Source: CAYFWF01 sp964346815 (GTDB lineage: Bacteria > Acidobacteriota > Aminicenantia > Aminicenantales > Aminicenantaceae). From it: 64,000 nt of DNA. The notes under the pieces are model-generated. The model did no database searches. It was not told where the DNA came from and saw nothing but the letters and a program-made list of their open reading frames with translations. Made by a program: the position numbers and the translations under genes. The stretch lies in assembly GCA_964346815.1 (NCBI GenBank), contig CAYFWF010000018.1, positions 59,748-123,747 on the forward strand, in the 5' to 3' direction. Below, in pieces: positions 8,879 to 18,430 of the stretch; position 1 is the stretch's first letter, and each line of letters begins with the position of its first letter.

Positions 8879-8937
8879 ATTGAGATATCATTCATTTTTT
8901 GTCATGAGATTGTCATAAACCCAGCTTGGCTTGGCCG

Positions 8938-10095
8938 ATGATCGGAGACGTCCCGGTAACGCAAAACAAATATGATGTCGTAATCGTGGGATCAGGGCCT
9001 TCAGGGTCGACCCTCGCTCATCTCTTGTCAGACTCAGGACTCGATGTTCTGGTTGTCGAAAGTTCCGAGTTCCCGCGGTCAAAGCTCTGTGCCGGTGCCA
9101 TCACCTGGAAAACCAGGAAATTGGTGGAGGATATTTTCAGGATTTCTTTTGACAAGTTTTTTTCGATCAAAAATGTCTCCCACGAATATTCTGTCTATGA
9201 AAAGTGGCGCTTGAAGGCCCACCAGAAATCTCCGGAGCCTTTTTGCTTTATAGATAGGAAAGAATACGACAATAAGCTGAGTGTGTTGACGGGAAAAAAG
9301 TCTTGTTCCTTTTTTTTCGGACATCGAGTTGCAGATATCGACTTGACTTCGAACACGGTCTTGACAAGATCAGGGCGGTCCTTCCGCGGAGAAATTGTGG
9401 TGGGAGCCGATGGGTCGTTGAGTATAATCAGAAGAAGACTTTTTCCAACATACCAATTTGGTTCAAACCTTGCTTTGGCGATCCAAACCTCTGTTGCGTT
9501 GGATCAGGTTAAGAAAGAATATCAGGATCGGATTCCCAAGTTGTTTTTGGGTCTCTTGCGAACGGGTTATGGTTGGCTCTACCCACGTCAAAGCGACTGT
9601 GTACTGGGCGCAGCAGGATTATCGAGAAGAAAAAGAATGAAAGAAGTATATAAAGATTTCCTATTGAGAACGACAACACTCAGGCACGAAGAAATCTTGC
9701 CTGTGCGATCGCACTGGCTTCCCTTTGGGAATTTTATGGAGAAACCTGGGAATGAGAAAGTTTTATTGGTTGGAGACGCAGGTGGATTTGTCGATCCTCT
9801 TACAGGAGAAGGAATTTATTACGCTCACAAAACAGCACAGCTCGCTTTTCTGGCTATTTCCGAATACTTTACAGCACGAGGAAAAAGAGACCTGGTCCGT
9901 TCTTATCAGAATTATCTCCAGCCGGTTGTGAAGGAACTGAGGATCGCACGGAGAGTGAGGAACATGGCCTACAGCCCCCTGAGGCAGGTCGGTTATTCTT
10001 TTTTTAAGAGTCCCAGAGTGTATAACGAGTTGGCAAAAACTGTCCATGGAATTAGAAGCTACTCCCAATTCCCATTGCTGTCTCTTTGGGCTTGA
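8938..10095 (+). CDS. Geranylgeranyl-reductase-type FAD-dependent oxidoreductase
   Basis: 385 residues from ATG 8938; a TTG at 8926 is an alternative and neither has a clear ribosome site. The N-terminal Rossmann motif VVIVGSGPSGSTLAHLLS binds the FAD ADP moiety, followed by ESSEFPRSKLCAGAITWKT typical of geranylgeranyl reductases. VGADGSLSIIRR (~155) and LVGDAGGFVDPLTGEGIYY (~275) are the second FAD motifs of the PHBH/GGR superfamily. Members hydrogenate prenyl chains of lipids or quinones, or hydroxylate aromatics. An isoprenoid role, for example menaquinone side-chain reduction, is the most likely; the substrate cannot be read from sequence. Confidence 0.83.
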   Translation: MIGDVPVTQNKYDVVIVGSGPSGSTLAHLLSDSGLDVLVVESSEFPRSKLCAGAITWKTRKLVEDIFRISFDKFFSIKNVSHEYSVYEKWRLKAHQKSPEPFCFIDRKEYDNKLSVLTGKKSCSFFFGHRVADIDLTSNTVLTRSGRSFRGEIVVGADGSLSIIRRRLFPTYQFGSNLALAIQTSVALDQVKKEYQDRIPKLFLGLLRTGYGWLYPRQSDCVLGAAGLSRRKRMKEVYKDFLLRTTTLRHEEILPVRSHWLPFGNFMEKPGNEKVLLVGDAGGFVDPLTGEGIYYAHKTAQLAFLAISEYFTARGKRDLVRSYQNYLQPVVKELRIARRVRNMAYSPLRQVGYSFFKSPRVYNELAKTVHGIRSYSQFPLLSLWA

Positions 10096-10215
10096 ACGGT
10101 CTGTGGTTATTTATGGGCTCTTTGACCACAAATCCTTGTTATTCGGATAGAGAGTGTGATAATTTACGCTTGAATGAATTCCTATGGATCGCTATTCTCG
10201 GACAGGAGTAATGAT

Positions 10216-11073
10216 ATGGCTGAGCCTTTAGTGCTTGACGGAAAGACATTGGCAAAATCTATAGAGGAATCTTTGAAGCCGCGTGTTTCTGCAATCATCG
10301 AGAAGACCGGCGGGCGGATACCTATTCTCGCCACTCTTTTGGTTGGAGATGATTCGGCTTCTGCCACTTACGTCAAAATGAAAGGAAACGCCTGTCGGCG
10401 CATCGGCATGGAATCGAAGAAGATCGAGCTGCCGACATCGACAACCACAGAAGAGCTTCTCGCTGCAATCCACTCCCTCAATCAGGATCCGGGGGTGAAT
10501 GGAATTTTGCTCCAGCATCCTGTCCCTGAACAGATCGACGAACGAGCCTGTTTCGATGCGATCGCTCTGGAGAAAGATGTGGATGGAGTCACCTCCCTTG
10601 GCTTTGGGAGAATGGCTATGGGCGAGTTTGCCTATGGAAGTGCCACTCCGACCGGCATCATGAAAATACTCGACCATTATGGAATCGCATTGAAAGGGAA
10701 GAGGGCAGTGGTGGTTGGAAGAAGCCCCATTCTGGGAAAGCCGCTGGCCATGATGCTCCTCAACCGCCATGCCACCGTGACGATATGTCATTCCCGTACC
10801 ATCGATCTTCCCTCAGTAGTGCGGGAGGCGGATATCGCTGTGGGGGCTGTGGGCAAGCCGAAGTTCATCCAGGCCGATTGGATAAAAGAAGGAGCGGTCA
10901 TTATCGATGCAGGATACCATCCAGGGGGAATAGGGGATGTGGACCTTGAGGAGGCTTCAAAGAGAAGCAGTGCCTACACTCCGGTTCCCGGCGGTGTCGG
11001 TCCTATGACCATTGCTTCGCTCATCAGCCAAACAGTGGAGGCTGCGGAAAAACAGTTTGGGATCGCCTCTTAG
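10216..11073 (+). CDS. folD: Bifunctional methylene-THF dehydrogenase / methenyl-THF cyclohydrolase
   Basis: 285 residues from ATG 10216, chosen because AGGAG lies at 10203-10207 and [10 protein letters not shown] matches family N-termini; an in-frame ATG at 10174 lacks this. FolD hallmarks: [16 protein letters not shown] with the catalytic Lys (~40-55), [12 protein letters not shown] (~97), [12 protein letters not shown] (~118), [17 protein letters not shown] (NADP site, ~165) and [15 protein letters not shown] (~260). It interconverts 5,10-methylene- and 10-formyl-tetrahydrofolate in the cytosol. Full length and intact. It lies in the plus-strand run but with gaps over 100 nt upstream, so probably with its own promoter. 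Confidence 0.95.
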   Translation: MAEPLVLDGKTLAKSIEESLKPRVSAIIEKTGGRIPILATLLVGDDSASATYVKMKGNACRRIGMESKKIELPTSTTTEELLAAIHSLNQDPGVNGILLQHPVPEQIDERACFDAIALEKDVDGVTSLGFGRMAMGEFAYGSATPTGIMKILDHYGIALKGKRAVVVGRSPILGKPLAMMLLNRHATVTICHSRTIDLPSVVREADIAVGAVGKPKFIQADWIKEGAVIIDAGYHPGGIGDVDLEEASKRSSAYTPVPGGVGPMTIASLISQTVEAAEKQFGIAS

Positions 11074-11111
11074 GGTTATAGAAAGAATCCCATCAGCTCA
11101 GAGAAAGGACC

Positions 11112-13937
11112 GTGACGATATTTCGTGTCGCTTCCATATTTATGCTGATGCTCGTTTGCGGTGTGAGTGAGGCCACTGCGGAAGATCAGAAGATTTTCTT
11201 GAGGAAAAACTGGCTCCTCCAATCGGCTTGTATGGTGAAGGAAGAGGCGCACCAGATTTCCTCAGGCAAATTTCAGCCTCGGGATTGGTATCCCACACAA
11301 GTCCCCACAACCGTTCTGGGAGCTTTGGTGCAGAATAAAGTCTATCCGGATCCTTATATCGGGTTGAATAACATGAAGATTCCGGATGCTTCGGACGAAT
11401 TCAATAAAACCTATGACCTGGAAAAATACAGTTATTTGCCAGACAAACGGAATCCATGGAAAGATCCCTACTGGTTCTGGAGTCAGTTCGAAATCCCGGA
11501 TCATTTTGAGGGGAAGAATATCTGGCTCAACTTGGAGGGAATCAATTACCGGGCCGAGATATGGCTGAATGGGAATTTGGTTGCCGGTACAAAAGAAGTG
11601 GTTGGTATGTTCGGATGCTGGTCCTTCGATATCACCGACTACGCAAATTTTGAGAGTGCGAATACCCTTGCCGTCAAGATCTTTCCTCTGGATTTTCCGG
11701 GTCTTCCAGCAGAGCCGCAGCTCAGGGCGTTTGGTCCTTTTGGGCTCAACGGAGGCCCTACCGGCGATATAGGCAAGAACGTGACCATGCACTGCTCTGT
11801 GGGGTGGGATTGGATTCCGGCTGTCCGGGATCGAAACATAGGAATCTGGCAGGATGTCTCTATAACGGCAACGGGACCCGTGGATATCAGATCTCCCCGA
11901 ATTGTTTCTGATTTGGCCTTGCCGGAGCTCGAAAATGCTGCGCTGACCATCGAAGCAGAACTGGTCAATTTAACCTCCTCTCGAATTAACGCAGTTTTAG
12001 TCGCGAAGGTTTTCCCGAAAAATTTCAATGGCAGCGTGATCGAGCTGGAGGAGAAACTCCTGTTGAAGTCAGGCCAGACAAAGAGGATTCATTTCGACAG
12101 CCAAACCCATCGGGTACTCATGATAAAGAATCCCGCCCTCTGGTGGCCGAATGGATATGGAAGGCCGAATCTTTATGAGCTGGAACTGGTTTTAGAAATT
12201 GAGGGAAAAAGATCGGATGGCGAACGAGAGACATTTGGAATCCGGCAGATAGACAGCCGGGTCGCGATGGTCGAGGATTGGGCTCGGAGGGATTTCTTTG
12301 TGAATGGTCAGAGAATATTTTTGAAGGGCGGAGCTTGGGTGCCGGACATGCTGCTCAGACGGAGTCCAGAAAAACTCTTTAACGAGCTGCGTCTTTCTAG
12401 GGAAGCCAACCTGAATATTGTCCGGATTTGGGGAGGAGGTCTTACGCCCCCCGAGAAATTTTTTGACTTTTGTGATGAAATGGGACTTTTGGTGTGGCAC
12501 GATTTTTGGATCACAGGGGACTGCCAGGGAACTTGGGATAAGGGTAGCCAGGACTATCCCTACGACGCGGATGTTTTTCTGGAGAACGCCACGGATGTCG
12601 TGAAAAGATTACGTAATCACCCGAGTATACTGGTCTGGACGGCCGGGAATGAAGGATATCCTCGAGAAGAAATTTATGTTCCGCTGCGGAGCGAAATTCT
12701 GGCCGAACTGGATGGCACACGTCCTTTTATCCCTTCATCCGGATACAGGGAGCCTCCCAAAGGGTGGGGCCTTTCCTGGCCGGATAACCAGAAAGCCGGA
12801 ACCTACTCGGGCGGACCATATCATTGGGTCGATCCTCGAGAGTATTATAAGAAAGTGGATGGAGGAAAAGACTGGCTGTTCAAGAATGAAGTGGGGCTTC
12901 CTTCGGTGCCTTGCTTGGAGAGCATAAAAAAATTCATTCCTGATTTGAAATCAGATCCTGGAGTAAAATTTCCTTTGAACCACACCTGGGGATACCATGA
13001 TGCCTGCGAGGGGAATGGTAAGTACAGCCTCTATGATCAGGCCATCCGCCAGCGCTACGGCGAGCCCGAAGATCTTGAAGATTATGTCCAAAAGGCTCAG
13101 TTGATCAATGCAGAAAATTTCAGGGCGATCTTTGAATCCGTCAATCATGCCATGGACCGTGTTGCAGGAGTGATCCTCTGGAAGACCAATCCTGCCTGGC
13201 CGAGCGTGATCTGGCAGCTTTATGACTGGTATCTCTGTCCGAATGCAGGATATTACTACACAAAAAAGGCGTGCGAGCCCTTGCATGTGCAGCTGAGCCT
13301 GGATGATTTGGGCGTTGTCGTGATCAATCAGCATCAGGAGACCAGGGAACTGATATTCATGGGTGAGGTCTATTCGCGCAATATGGAAAAAGTATGGTCC
13401 ATAAGTGACAGAATCAGAGTGGGAGCCGCATCTGCTGCAGAAATCGTGAAAGTTGAGATTCCTGATAAGGTTGCGCAGGATGTCTATTTTGTGGATTTGA
13501 GGTTAACGGATAGCCGGGGCCATTATATCTCCGAAAACTTTTACTGGCTGTCTGGGGATGATGATTACGCATCTCTCTCCAAGCTTCCTGAGGTGAACCT
13601 GGATGCAGAAGTTAAAAAAGTCGAGATGGAGGGACGGCTCGTTTATAAGATTCGACTTGAGAATCCCTCAGATAAGCTGGCCTTTTTCGTGAATCCGACT
13701 ATAAGAAATACGAAGACCGGAGAAGAAGTTTTGCCTTGTTTCTGGAGCGACAATTATTTCAGTATCCCCCCAGGAAAGCACAAAGAATTAAACGTAGAAT
13801 TTCAGAGACCTGAGTTCCCGATCGATCAACTCATTTTGAAACTGGACGGCTGGAATGTCCGTTCTCGAACCATCCCGGTCTATCAAGACCGACTCACACC
13901 CTCTTCCCAAGTAATTGCGTATAATGTCCCCGAATGA
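11112..13937 (+). CDS. Exported glycoside hydrolase family 2 (beta-mannosidase / exo-beta-glucosaminidase type)
   Basis: 941 residues with signal peptide (ends near SEATAE). GTG start after GAGAAAGGA. The N-terminal jelly-roll (~60-240; FWSQFEIPDHFEGKNIWLNLEGINYRAEIWLNG) and Ig-like domain lead to the TIM barrel (~390-700). FLKGGAWVPDMLL and LNIVRIWGGG are GH2 landmarks, WTAGNEGYP (~510) carries the acid/base Glu, and KNEVGLPSVP (~590) the likely nucleophile. C-terminal Ig-like domains follow. Length and motifs fit exo-beta-D-glucosaminidases and plant-type mannosidases rather than LacZ. With NamZ nearby, a role in degrading amino-sugar polymers or wall glycans is plausible; the substrate is inference. 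Confidence 0.83.
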   Translation: MTIFRVASIFMLMLVCGVSEATAEDQKIFLRKNWLLQSACMVKEEAHQISSGKFQPRDWYPTQVPTTVLGALVQNKVYPDPYIGLNNMKIPDASDEFNKTYDLEKYSYLPDKRNPWKDPYWFWSQFEIPDHFEGKNIWLNLEGINYRAEIWLNGNLVAGTKEVVGMFGCWSFDITDYANFESANTLAVKIFPLDFPGLPAEPQLRAFGPFGLNGGPTGDIGKNVTMHCSVGWDWIPAVRDRNIGIWQDVSITATGPVDIRSPRIVSDLALPELENAALTIEAELVNLTSSRINAVLVAKVFPKNFNGSVIELEEKLLLKSGQTKRIHFDSQTHRVLMIKNPALWWPNGYGRPNLYELELVLEIEGKRSDGERETFGIRQIDSRVAMVEDWARRDFFVNGQRIFLKGGAWVPDMLLRRSPEKLFNELRLSREANLNIVRIWGGGLTPPEKFFDFCDEMGLLVWHDFWITGDCQGTWDKGSQDYPYDADVFLENATDVVKRLRNHPSILVWTAGNEGYPREEIYVPLRSEILAELDGTRPFIPSSGYREPPKGWGLSWPDNQKAGTYSGGPYHWVDPREYYKKVDGGKDWLFKNEVGLPSVPCLESIKKFIPDLKSDPGVKFPLNHTWGYHDACEGNGKYSLYDQAIRQRYGEPEDLEDYVQKAQLINAENFRAIFESVNHAMDRVAGVILWKTNPAWPSVIWQLYDWYLCPNAGYYYTKKACEPLHVQLSLDDLGVVVINQHQETRELIFMGEVYSRNMEKVWSISDRIRVGAASAAEIVKVEIPDKVAQDVYFVDLRLTDSRGHYISENFYWLSGDDDYASLSKLPEVNLDAEVKKVEMEGRLVYKIRLENPSDKLAFFVNPTIRNTKTGEEVLPCFWSDNYFSIPPGKHKELNVEFQRPEFPIDQLILKLDGWNVRSRTIPVYQDRLTPSSQVIAYNVPE

Positions 13938-14023
13938 TGAATTCATTGGAGGTTGAAAAAAGAGTCCGTTCGCAATAAAATCATATCCTGATAGTTTCAA
14001 AAAAAATTGTCAGAGGAGGTACA

Positions 14024-16432
14024 ATGATCCAACAAAAACATTCTTTCTGGACCACGGTCTTCGTGAGTCTTTGTGTTTTATTTCTCATCGTTCTCGTATC
14101 TCCCGTTCAAGCAAAAAAGGAGAACGGTCAAGAGAGGATCTATTCTACAGATCCTGCACTCCGGCTCCAGGGATACGAAAAGCATCTGGAGATGACAGCC
14201 GGCTCACCGTTCAACGAGCTGATGTGGAGTCATATCGGTCCGAAGAATGTGAGCGGAAGATGCACAGATATCGCTGTGGTCACCCCAAAGGGTAAGCACT
14301 ACACGATATATGTCGGAACGGCATCCGGCGGTGTCTGGAAAACGGTGAACGAGGGGACCACATGGGAGCCGGTTTTCGAGAATGCGGCTTCCACCTCGAT
14401 CGGAGATATTGCGATTGCTCCTTCAAATCCCGGTATCGTATGGATAGGAACCGGAGAAGCCAATATTTTCCGAAGTTCTCAGGCCGGAGTCGGAATCTAT
14501 AAATCGACCGATGCAGGAAAGACCTGGAAGCACATGGGATTGGCCGATACCTACACCATCGCCCGGATCGTCGTCCATCCCGAAAACCCCGATGTCGTCT
14601 ATGTCGCAGCTTCCGGACACGAGTGGACCGATAACCAGGAGCGCGGAGTCTTCAAAACAACGGATGGAGGTGCCACCTGGCAGAAGATCTTGTATATCGA
14701 TGAAATGACAGGCGCCATAGACCTGGTCATGGACCCCTCTGATGCCAATACCCTTTATTCCGCCACCTGGCAGAGGAGGCGGAAGAAATGGAACGATCCC
14801 AGAAATGAGCCCGATTACGGAGGGAGTGGAATCCACAAGAGCACGGACGGAGGAAAAACCTGGAAGCCTATCAACAACGGGCTGCCTGCAGCCCAGTACA
14901 GAGGACGTATCGGAATCGATATCGCCCGTTCCAATCCCAACGTGCTTTATGCTTTCGTCGATAACTATGAGCTTGTGCGGGAACTGACCGAGGAAGAAAA
15001 AGCCGATGTTTACAGAGCCCGGTTGAGAGGGATCATCGAGGGAGCAACTGTCTACCGCTCCGATGACAAAGGCGAGACCTGGATACAGGTGAGCGGGCTG
15101 GAGCCCGGCATGAAGGAATACATGCAAGGCCTTTCTGCCACCTATGGATGGGTTTTTGGACAGATGAGGGTCGATCCGAACGACGAGGACACCATTTACG
15201 TCATGGGACTCTCCTTGAATGTTTCCAATGACGGTGGAAAAACGTTCCGTCGTCTAAGGGGAATGCACGGGGATCATCATGGCCTCTGGATCGATCCTGC
15301 TAATTCCGATTATCTGGTCAATGTCAATGACGGCGGGATCGTGATTTCATATGATAAGGGCCAGACATGGAAGCAGTTCACTCATAATCTCCCTGTCTGT
15401 CAATTTTTCAACATCAACTACGATATGAACACACCTTTCTGGGTTTATGGTTCTATGCAGGATCACGGAAGTTACCGGGGACAGGTACTCAAAGCAGTAG
15501 ACAGAGAAGGAAACCTGATGGAAGGGTACCAAACCGTCGACTTTGAATCGGCTCCGGGCGGTGAAGGCTGCAGCCATGCTGTCGATCCCACAAATCCGAA
15601 TATTCTGTATTCAGCTGGTTTTTATGGACGTATCCAGAGAAGTGTTCTTGGTGAAGACGGCCGATGGCAAACCGAACGGATCTTCCCTGCGAAATTCCCA
15701 GATGAACCCTCTTTCAGGGGACAATGGGTGGCTCCCATCGTTCTCTCTCCGCATCATCCCGACACTGTCTATCTCGGTCTTCAGTATCTTTTCCGTTCCC
15801 GTTTCCGGGGAGATGTTTGGGAAAAAATCAGTCCGGACTTGACTTATAACACTCAGTCGGAAATGGGAGACATCCCTTACCACACCATTTTTTCCATCTC
15901 TGAATCTCCACTCAATCAGGATCTGATCTATGTAGGGACAGATGACGGGAAAGTTCACGTTACCAAGGACGGGGGCAAAACCTGGAAATCCGTCATGAAA
16001 GGTTTACCCTTTCAGAAGTGGGTTTCCCGTATCGTTGCTTCTGCTTTTGACATGGCGACGGTCTACATGACCCAGAACGGCAAGCGGGACGATGACTTCA
16101 CCGTCTATGTTTGGAAGTCTTCGGATTTCGGTGAAACCTGGGAGGACATATCTGGAAATATTCCACTCGGTCCCGTAAACGTAATCAGAGAAGATCCCGT
16201 AGACAGAAACATCCTGTATGTCGGGACAGATGTCGGCGTTTATGTCACCGAAGACGGCGGGGAAACATGGAACGTTCTGGGGAAAAATCTTCCATCCTGT
16301 TATGTGCACGACCTGATCGTCCATCCGCGGGACAATGTTATCGTGATCGCCACCCACGGCCGCGGCATGTGGACCATCGATGCTGATCCTGTCAACAAAA
16401 AAAGCGCGCGCAGACGATTCAGATTCAGATAA
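14024..16432 (+). CDS. Exported BNR/Asp-box multi-blade beta-propeller protein (sortilin/VPS10-like)
   Basis: 802 residues, signal peptide ~1-30 (FVSLCVLFLIVLVSPVQA). About ten Asp-box turns of the S/T-x-D-x-G-x-T-W type are spaced through the protein: NEGTTWE, STDAGKTWK, TTDGGATWQ, STDGGKTWK, SDDKGETWI, SNDGGKTFR, SYDKGQTWK, TKDGGKTWK, SSDFGETWE, TEDGGETWN. These mark one or two large beta-propellers like sortilin/VPS10 or HCF136-type proteins. Bacterial relatives are secreted, often near peptidases, and may bind or degrade peptides or glycans; no catalytic residues can be named. AGAGGAGG precedes the ATG. It ends with a basic RRRFRFR tail. Confidence 0.83.
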   Translation: MIQQKHSFWTTVFVSLCVLFLIVLVSPVQAKKENGQERIYSTDPALRLQGYEKHLEMTAGSPFNELMWSHIGPKNVSGRCTDIAVVTPKGKHYTIYVGTASGGVWKTVNEGTTWEPVFENAASTSIGDIAIAPSNPGIVWIGTGEANIFRSSQAGVGIYKSTDAGKTWKHMGLADTYTIARIVVHPENPDVVYVAASGHEWTDNQERGVFKTTDGGATWQKILYIDEMTGAIDLVMDPSDANTLYSATWQRRRKKWNDPRNEPDYGGSGIHKSTDGGKTWKPINNGLPAAQYRGRIGIDIARSNPNVLYAFVDNYELVRELTEEEKADVYRARLRGIIEGATVYRSDDKGETWIQVSGLEPGMKEYMQGLSATYGWVFGQMRVDPNDEDTIYVMGLSLNVSNDGGKTFRRLRGMHGDHHGLWIDPANSDYLVNVNDGGIVISYDKGQTWKQFTHNLPVCQFFNINYDMNTPFWVYGSMQDHGSYRGQVLKAVDREGNLMEGYQTVDFESAPGGEGCSHAVDPTNPNILYSAGFYGRIQRSVLGEDGRWQTERIFPAKFPDEPSFRGQWVAPIVLSPHHPDTVYLGLQYLFRSRFRGDVWEKISPDLTYNTQSEMGDIPYHTIFSISESPLNQDLIYVGTDDGKVHVTKDGGKTWKSVMKGLPFQKWVSRIVASAFDMATVYMTQNGKRDDDFTVYVWKSSDFGETWEDISGNIPLGPVNVIREDPVDRNILYVGTDVGVYVTEDGGETWNVLGKNLPSCYVHDLIVHPRDNVIVIATHGRGMWTIDADPVNKKSARRRFRFR

Positions 16433-16622
16433 TTACAGCTCCCTTGTCGGCGGCTGCAGAACTGTGCGGGATGGCTTTTGACCTTAGCAGCTCTATCCTT
16501 TGTTTCCGTGCTTGTCCGGGAGCTTACGCTGCCTTCCTGCTTCTTTTATAAACCCCAGGATTTGTGTCATAATAGAGAACTTGAAATTCTTCTAACAAAC
16601 GAAGAGAAAAAAGAGAAAACCG

Positions 16623-17468
16623 ATGAAGCGGATAATAGAAATTCTGGCTCTCATCCTATTGGCTGGTGCATGTGTCACAGCCTTGATATTGTTGAATGGA
16701 GAACAGGATCAGGGTTTCGATTTTTCGACAGGATCTGAGATATCGCTTCGAAATGCAACCAGAAGCAGAATCCCTTACGGCATCAAACCCAACAACACCT
16801 TCGATCCTCCAGAGGAAAAGGTCATCAACCCAGGCGAAATCCACCGCTATCGCAGCCCATATGCCCTCGAGGTCACCTGGGAGCGGATAGGGGTAGAGAC
16901 CACCAGGCCTCTGAATCCTGGAAGACCATATGCCTTTCGGTATGATGAAAACAATCTGATCCAGATTTATGAGGGTTCCCACGGCAGAGAGGATGCGGTG
17001 GATTTGGCTCCTTATGTGCCTACTCCGATGGGGGTTGTAGAAAAAATGCTGGAGGTGGCTGAGGTGGACAGCGACGATATCGTTTATGATATCGGATGCG
17101 GAGATGGCCGCATCCTTGTTATGGCGGCAGAGAAATACGGAGCACAGGGCGTAGGCATCGATATCGACTCCCAAAGAATAGAGGAATCGAAGGAAAAGGC
17201 CGCAGCCGCCGGAGTGGAACATCTGATTCGATTTTATCTGGGCGATGCCATGAAGATGAATTATTCAGAGGCAACGGTAGTGACGCTTTACCTTCTTCCT
17301 GAATCCAATGAACTGCTTCGTCCGAAATTGGAAAAAGAGCTCGAGCCGGGCGTTTCTGTTGTCACCCACGACTACAGAATTCCTGGATGGGACGAGAAGG
17401 AAGTCAGCGCTTTCTACATAAATGATGAATGGGAAAAAGAGCACAGCATTTTTCTGTACAAGAAATAA
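16623..17468 (+). CDS. Membrane-anchored class I SAM-dependent methyltransferase
   Basis: 281 residues. One hydrophobic N-terminal segment (~5-22, IILALILLAGACVTALILL region) is followed by ~110 residues of uncertain fold, including a proline-rich stretch. The methyltransferase domain starts near TPMGVVEKMLEVAEVDSDDIVYDIG (~139): motif I DIGCGDGRILVMAA, acidic motif II VGIDIDSQRIEESKEKA, then YLGDAMKM and VVTLYLLPESNELLRPKLEKEL. This arrangement resembles the DOT1/FAM173-like lysine-methyltransferase group and related bacterial proteins. It is the second methyltransferase here with an N-terminal export or anchor signal. Target unknown. Confidence 0.75.
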   Translation: MKRIIEILALILLAGACVTALILLNGEQDQGFDFSTGSEISLRNATRSRIPYGIKPNNTFDPPEEKVINPGEIHRYRSPYALEVTWERIGVETTRPLNPGRPYAFRYDENNLIQIYEGSHGREDAVDLAPYVPTPMGVVEKMLEVAEVDSDDIVYDIGCGDGRILVMAAEKYGAQGVGIDIDSQRIEESKEKAAAAGVEHLIRFYLGDAMKMNYSEATVVTLYLLPESNELLRPKLEKELEPGVSVVTHDYRIPGWDEKEVSAFYINDEWEKEHSIFLYKK

Positions 17469-17545
17469 GATAGGGAATCAAACAAGATTTCTGAGCTATG
17501 CGGAATATTCTAAAGATCTATGAGCTGAGGAAAAAGGAGGAGTAA

Positions 17546-18430
17546 ATGGTGGATACAGGCCTTAAGGATCGGGTGGCGCTGATCACCGGCGGAAACCATG
17601 GAATCGGTGCGGCCACAGCGGTCGCTTTCACTGAGCAGGGGGCAAAAGTTTTTCTCAATTATCTTCGTCTCGATCCAGAGGAGTATGGGGGAATCAGCCG
17701 GGAAGAAGTCGACAGAGCCACAGAACCGGGCAGAGGATTCTATTACGGAAGGCTGGAGACATCTGCCGAAGAGGCGATGAAGACGATCCGTGATTTGGGG
17801 GGTGAGTGTGATTCATGGGAAGCGGACCTGTCTGATCCCGGCAACATTCCCCGATTGTTCGATAAGGCCGAAGAGAAATTCGGATATGTGGATATCCTGG
17901 TGAACAATGCAGCCCATGACCGGTGCGACACCTTTATTCCCCGGAGCGAGCTTTCCAAGAGCCCGAATTTTTTAGGGGAATACCCGATGAGAACCATTTC
18001 CGCAGAATCTCACGATGAACATTTTGCGGTAAACACGCGGGCTGCCGTTCTTTTGATCGAAGAATACGCACGCCGCCACATAGAAAGAAAATCGAAACGC
18101 GGGCGGATCATAAATATCACCACGGACGGTGCCTATGCCCACCCCTCTAATGTTTCTTACGGAGCCAGCAAATATGCCGTTGAAAGCTACAGCCGGGCCG
18201 CTGCCTATGAATTGGGACCCTATGGAATAACTGTCAATGTCATTTCTCCAGGAGCTGTCCAAACCGGCTGGATGACCAGAGAAATCGAAAAATCCATCGC
18301 AGAAAATTATCCCTTGAGGAGGATCGGAAGGCCGGAGGACATAGCCCATGCTGTTATCTTTTTCGCTTCCAGACAGGCCGACTGGATTACCGGCCAGGTT
18401 CTCCATGTCGGGGGCGGGAACAAGATGTGA
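17546..18430 (+). CDS. Short-chain dehydrogenase/reductase (SDR), FabG-like
   Basis: 294 residues, slightly longer than typical classical SDRs because of an insert at ~40-75 (YGGISREEVDRATEPGRGFYYGR). ALITGGNHGIGAATAVAF is the TGxxxGxG NAD(P) motif, DILVNNAAHDR the NNAG-like motif, ITTDGAYAHPSNVSYGASKYA supplies the Ser/Tyr/Lys catalytic set, and INVISPGAVQTGWMT-like and GQVLHVGGG complete the fold. Cytosolic NAD(P)-dependent alcohol/ketone oxidoreductase of unknown substrate. AAAAAGGAGGAG precedes the ATG. Its 3' end overlaps the convergent MFS gene by 44 nt. Confidence 0.87.
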   Translation: MVDTGLKDRVALITGGNHGIGAATAVAFTEQGAKVFLNYLRLDPEEYGGISREEVDRATEPGRGFYYGRLETSAEEAMKTIRDLGGECDSWEADLSDPGNIPRLFDKAEEKFGYVDILVNNAAHDRCDTFIPRSELSKSPNFLGEYPMRTISAESHDEHFAVNTRAAVLLIEEYARRHIERKSKRGRIINITTDGAYAHPSNVSYGASKYAVESYSRAAAYELGPYGITVNVISPGAVQTGWMTREIEKSIAENYPLRRIGRPEDIAHAVIFFASRQADWITGQVLHVGGGNKM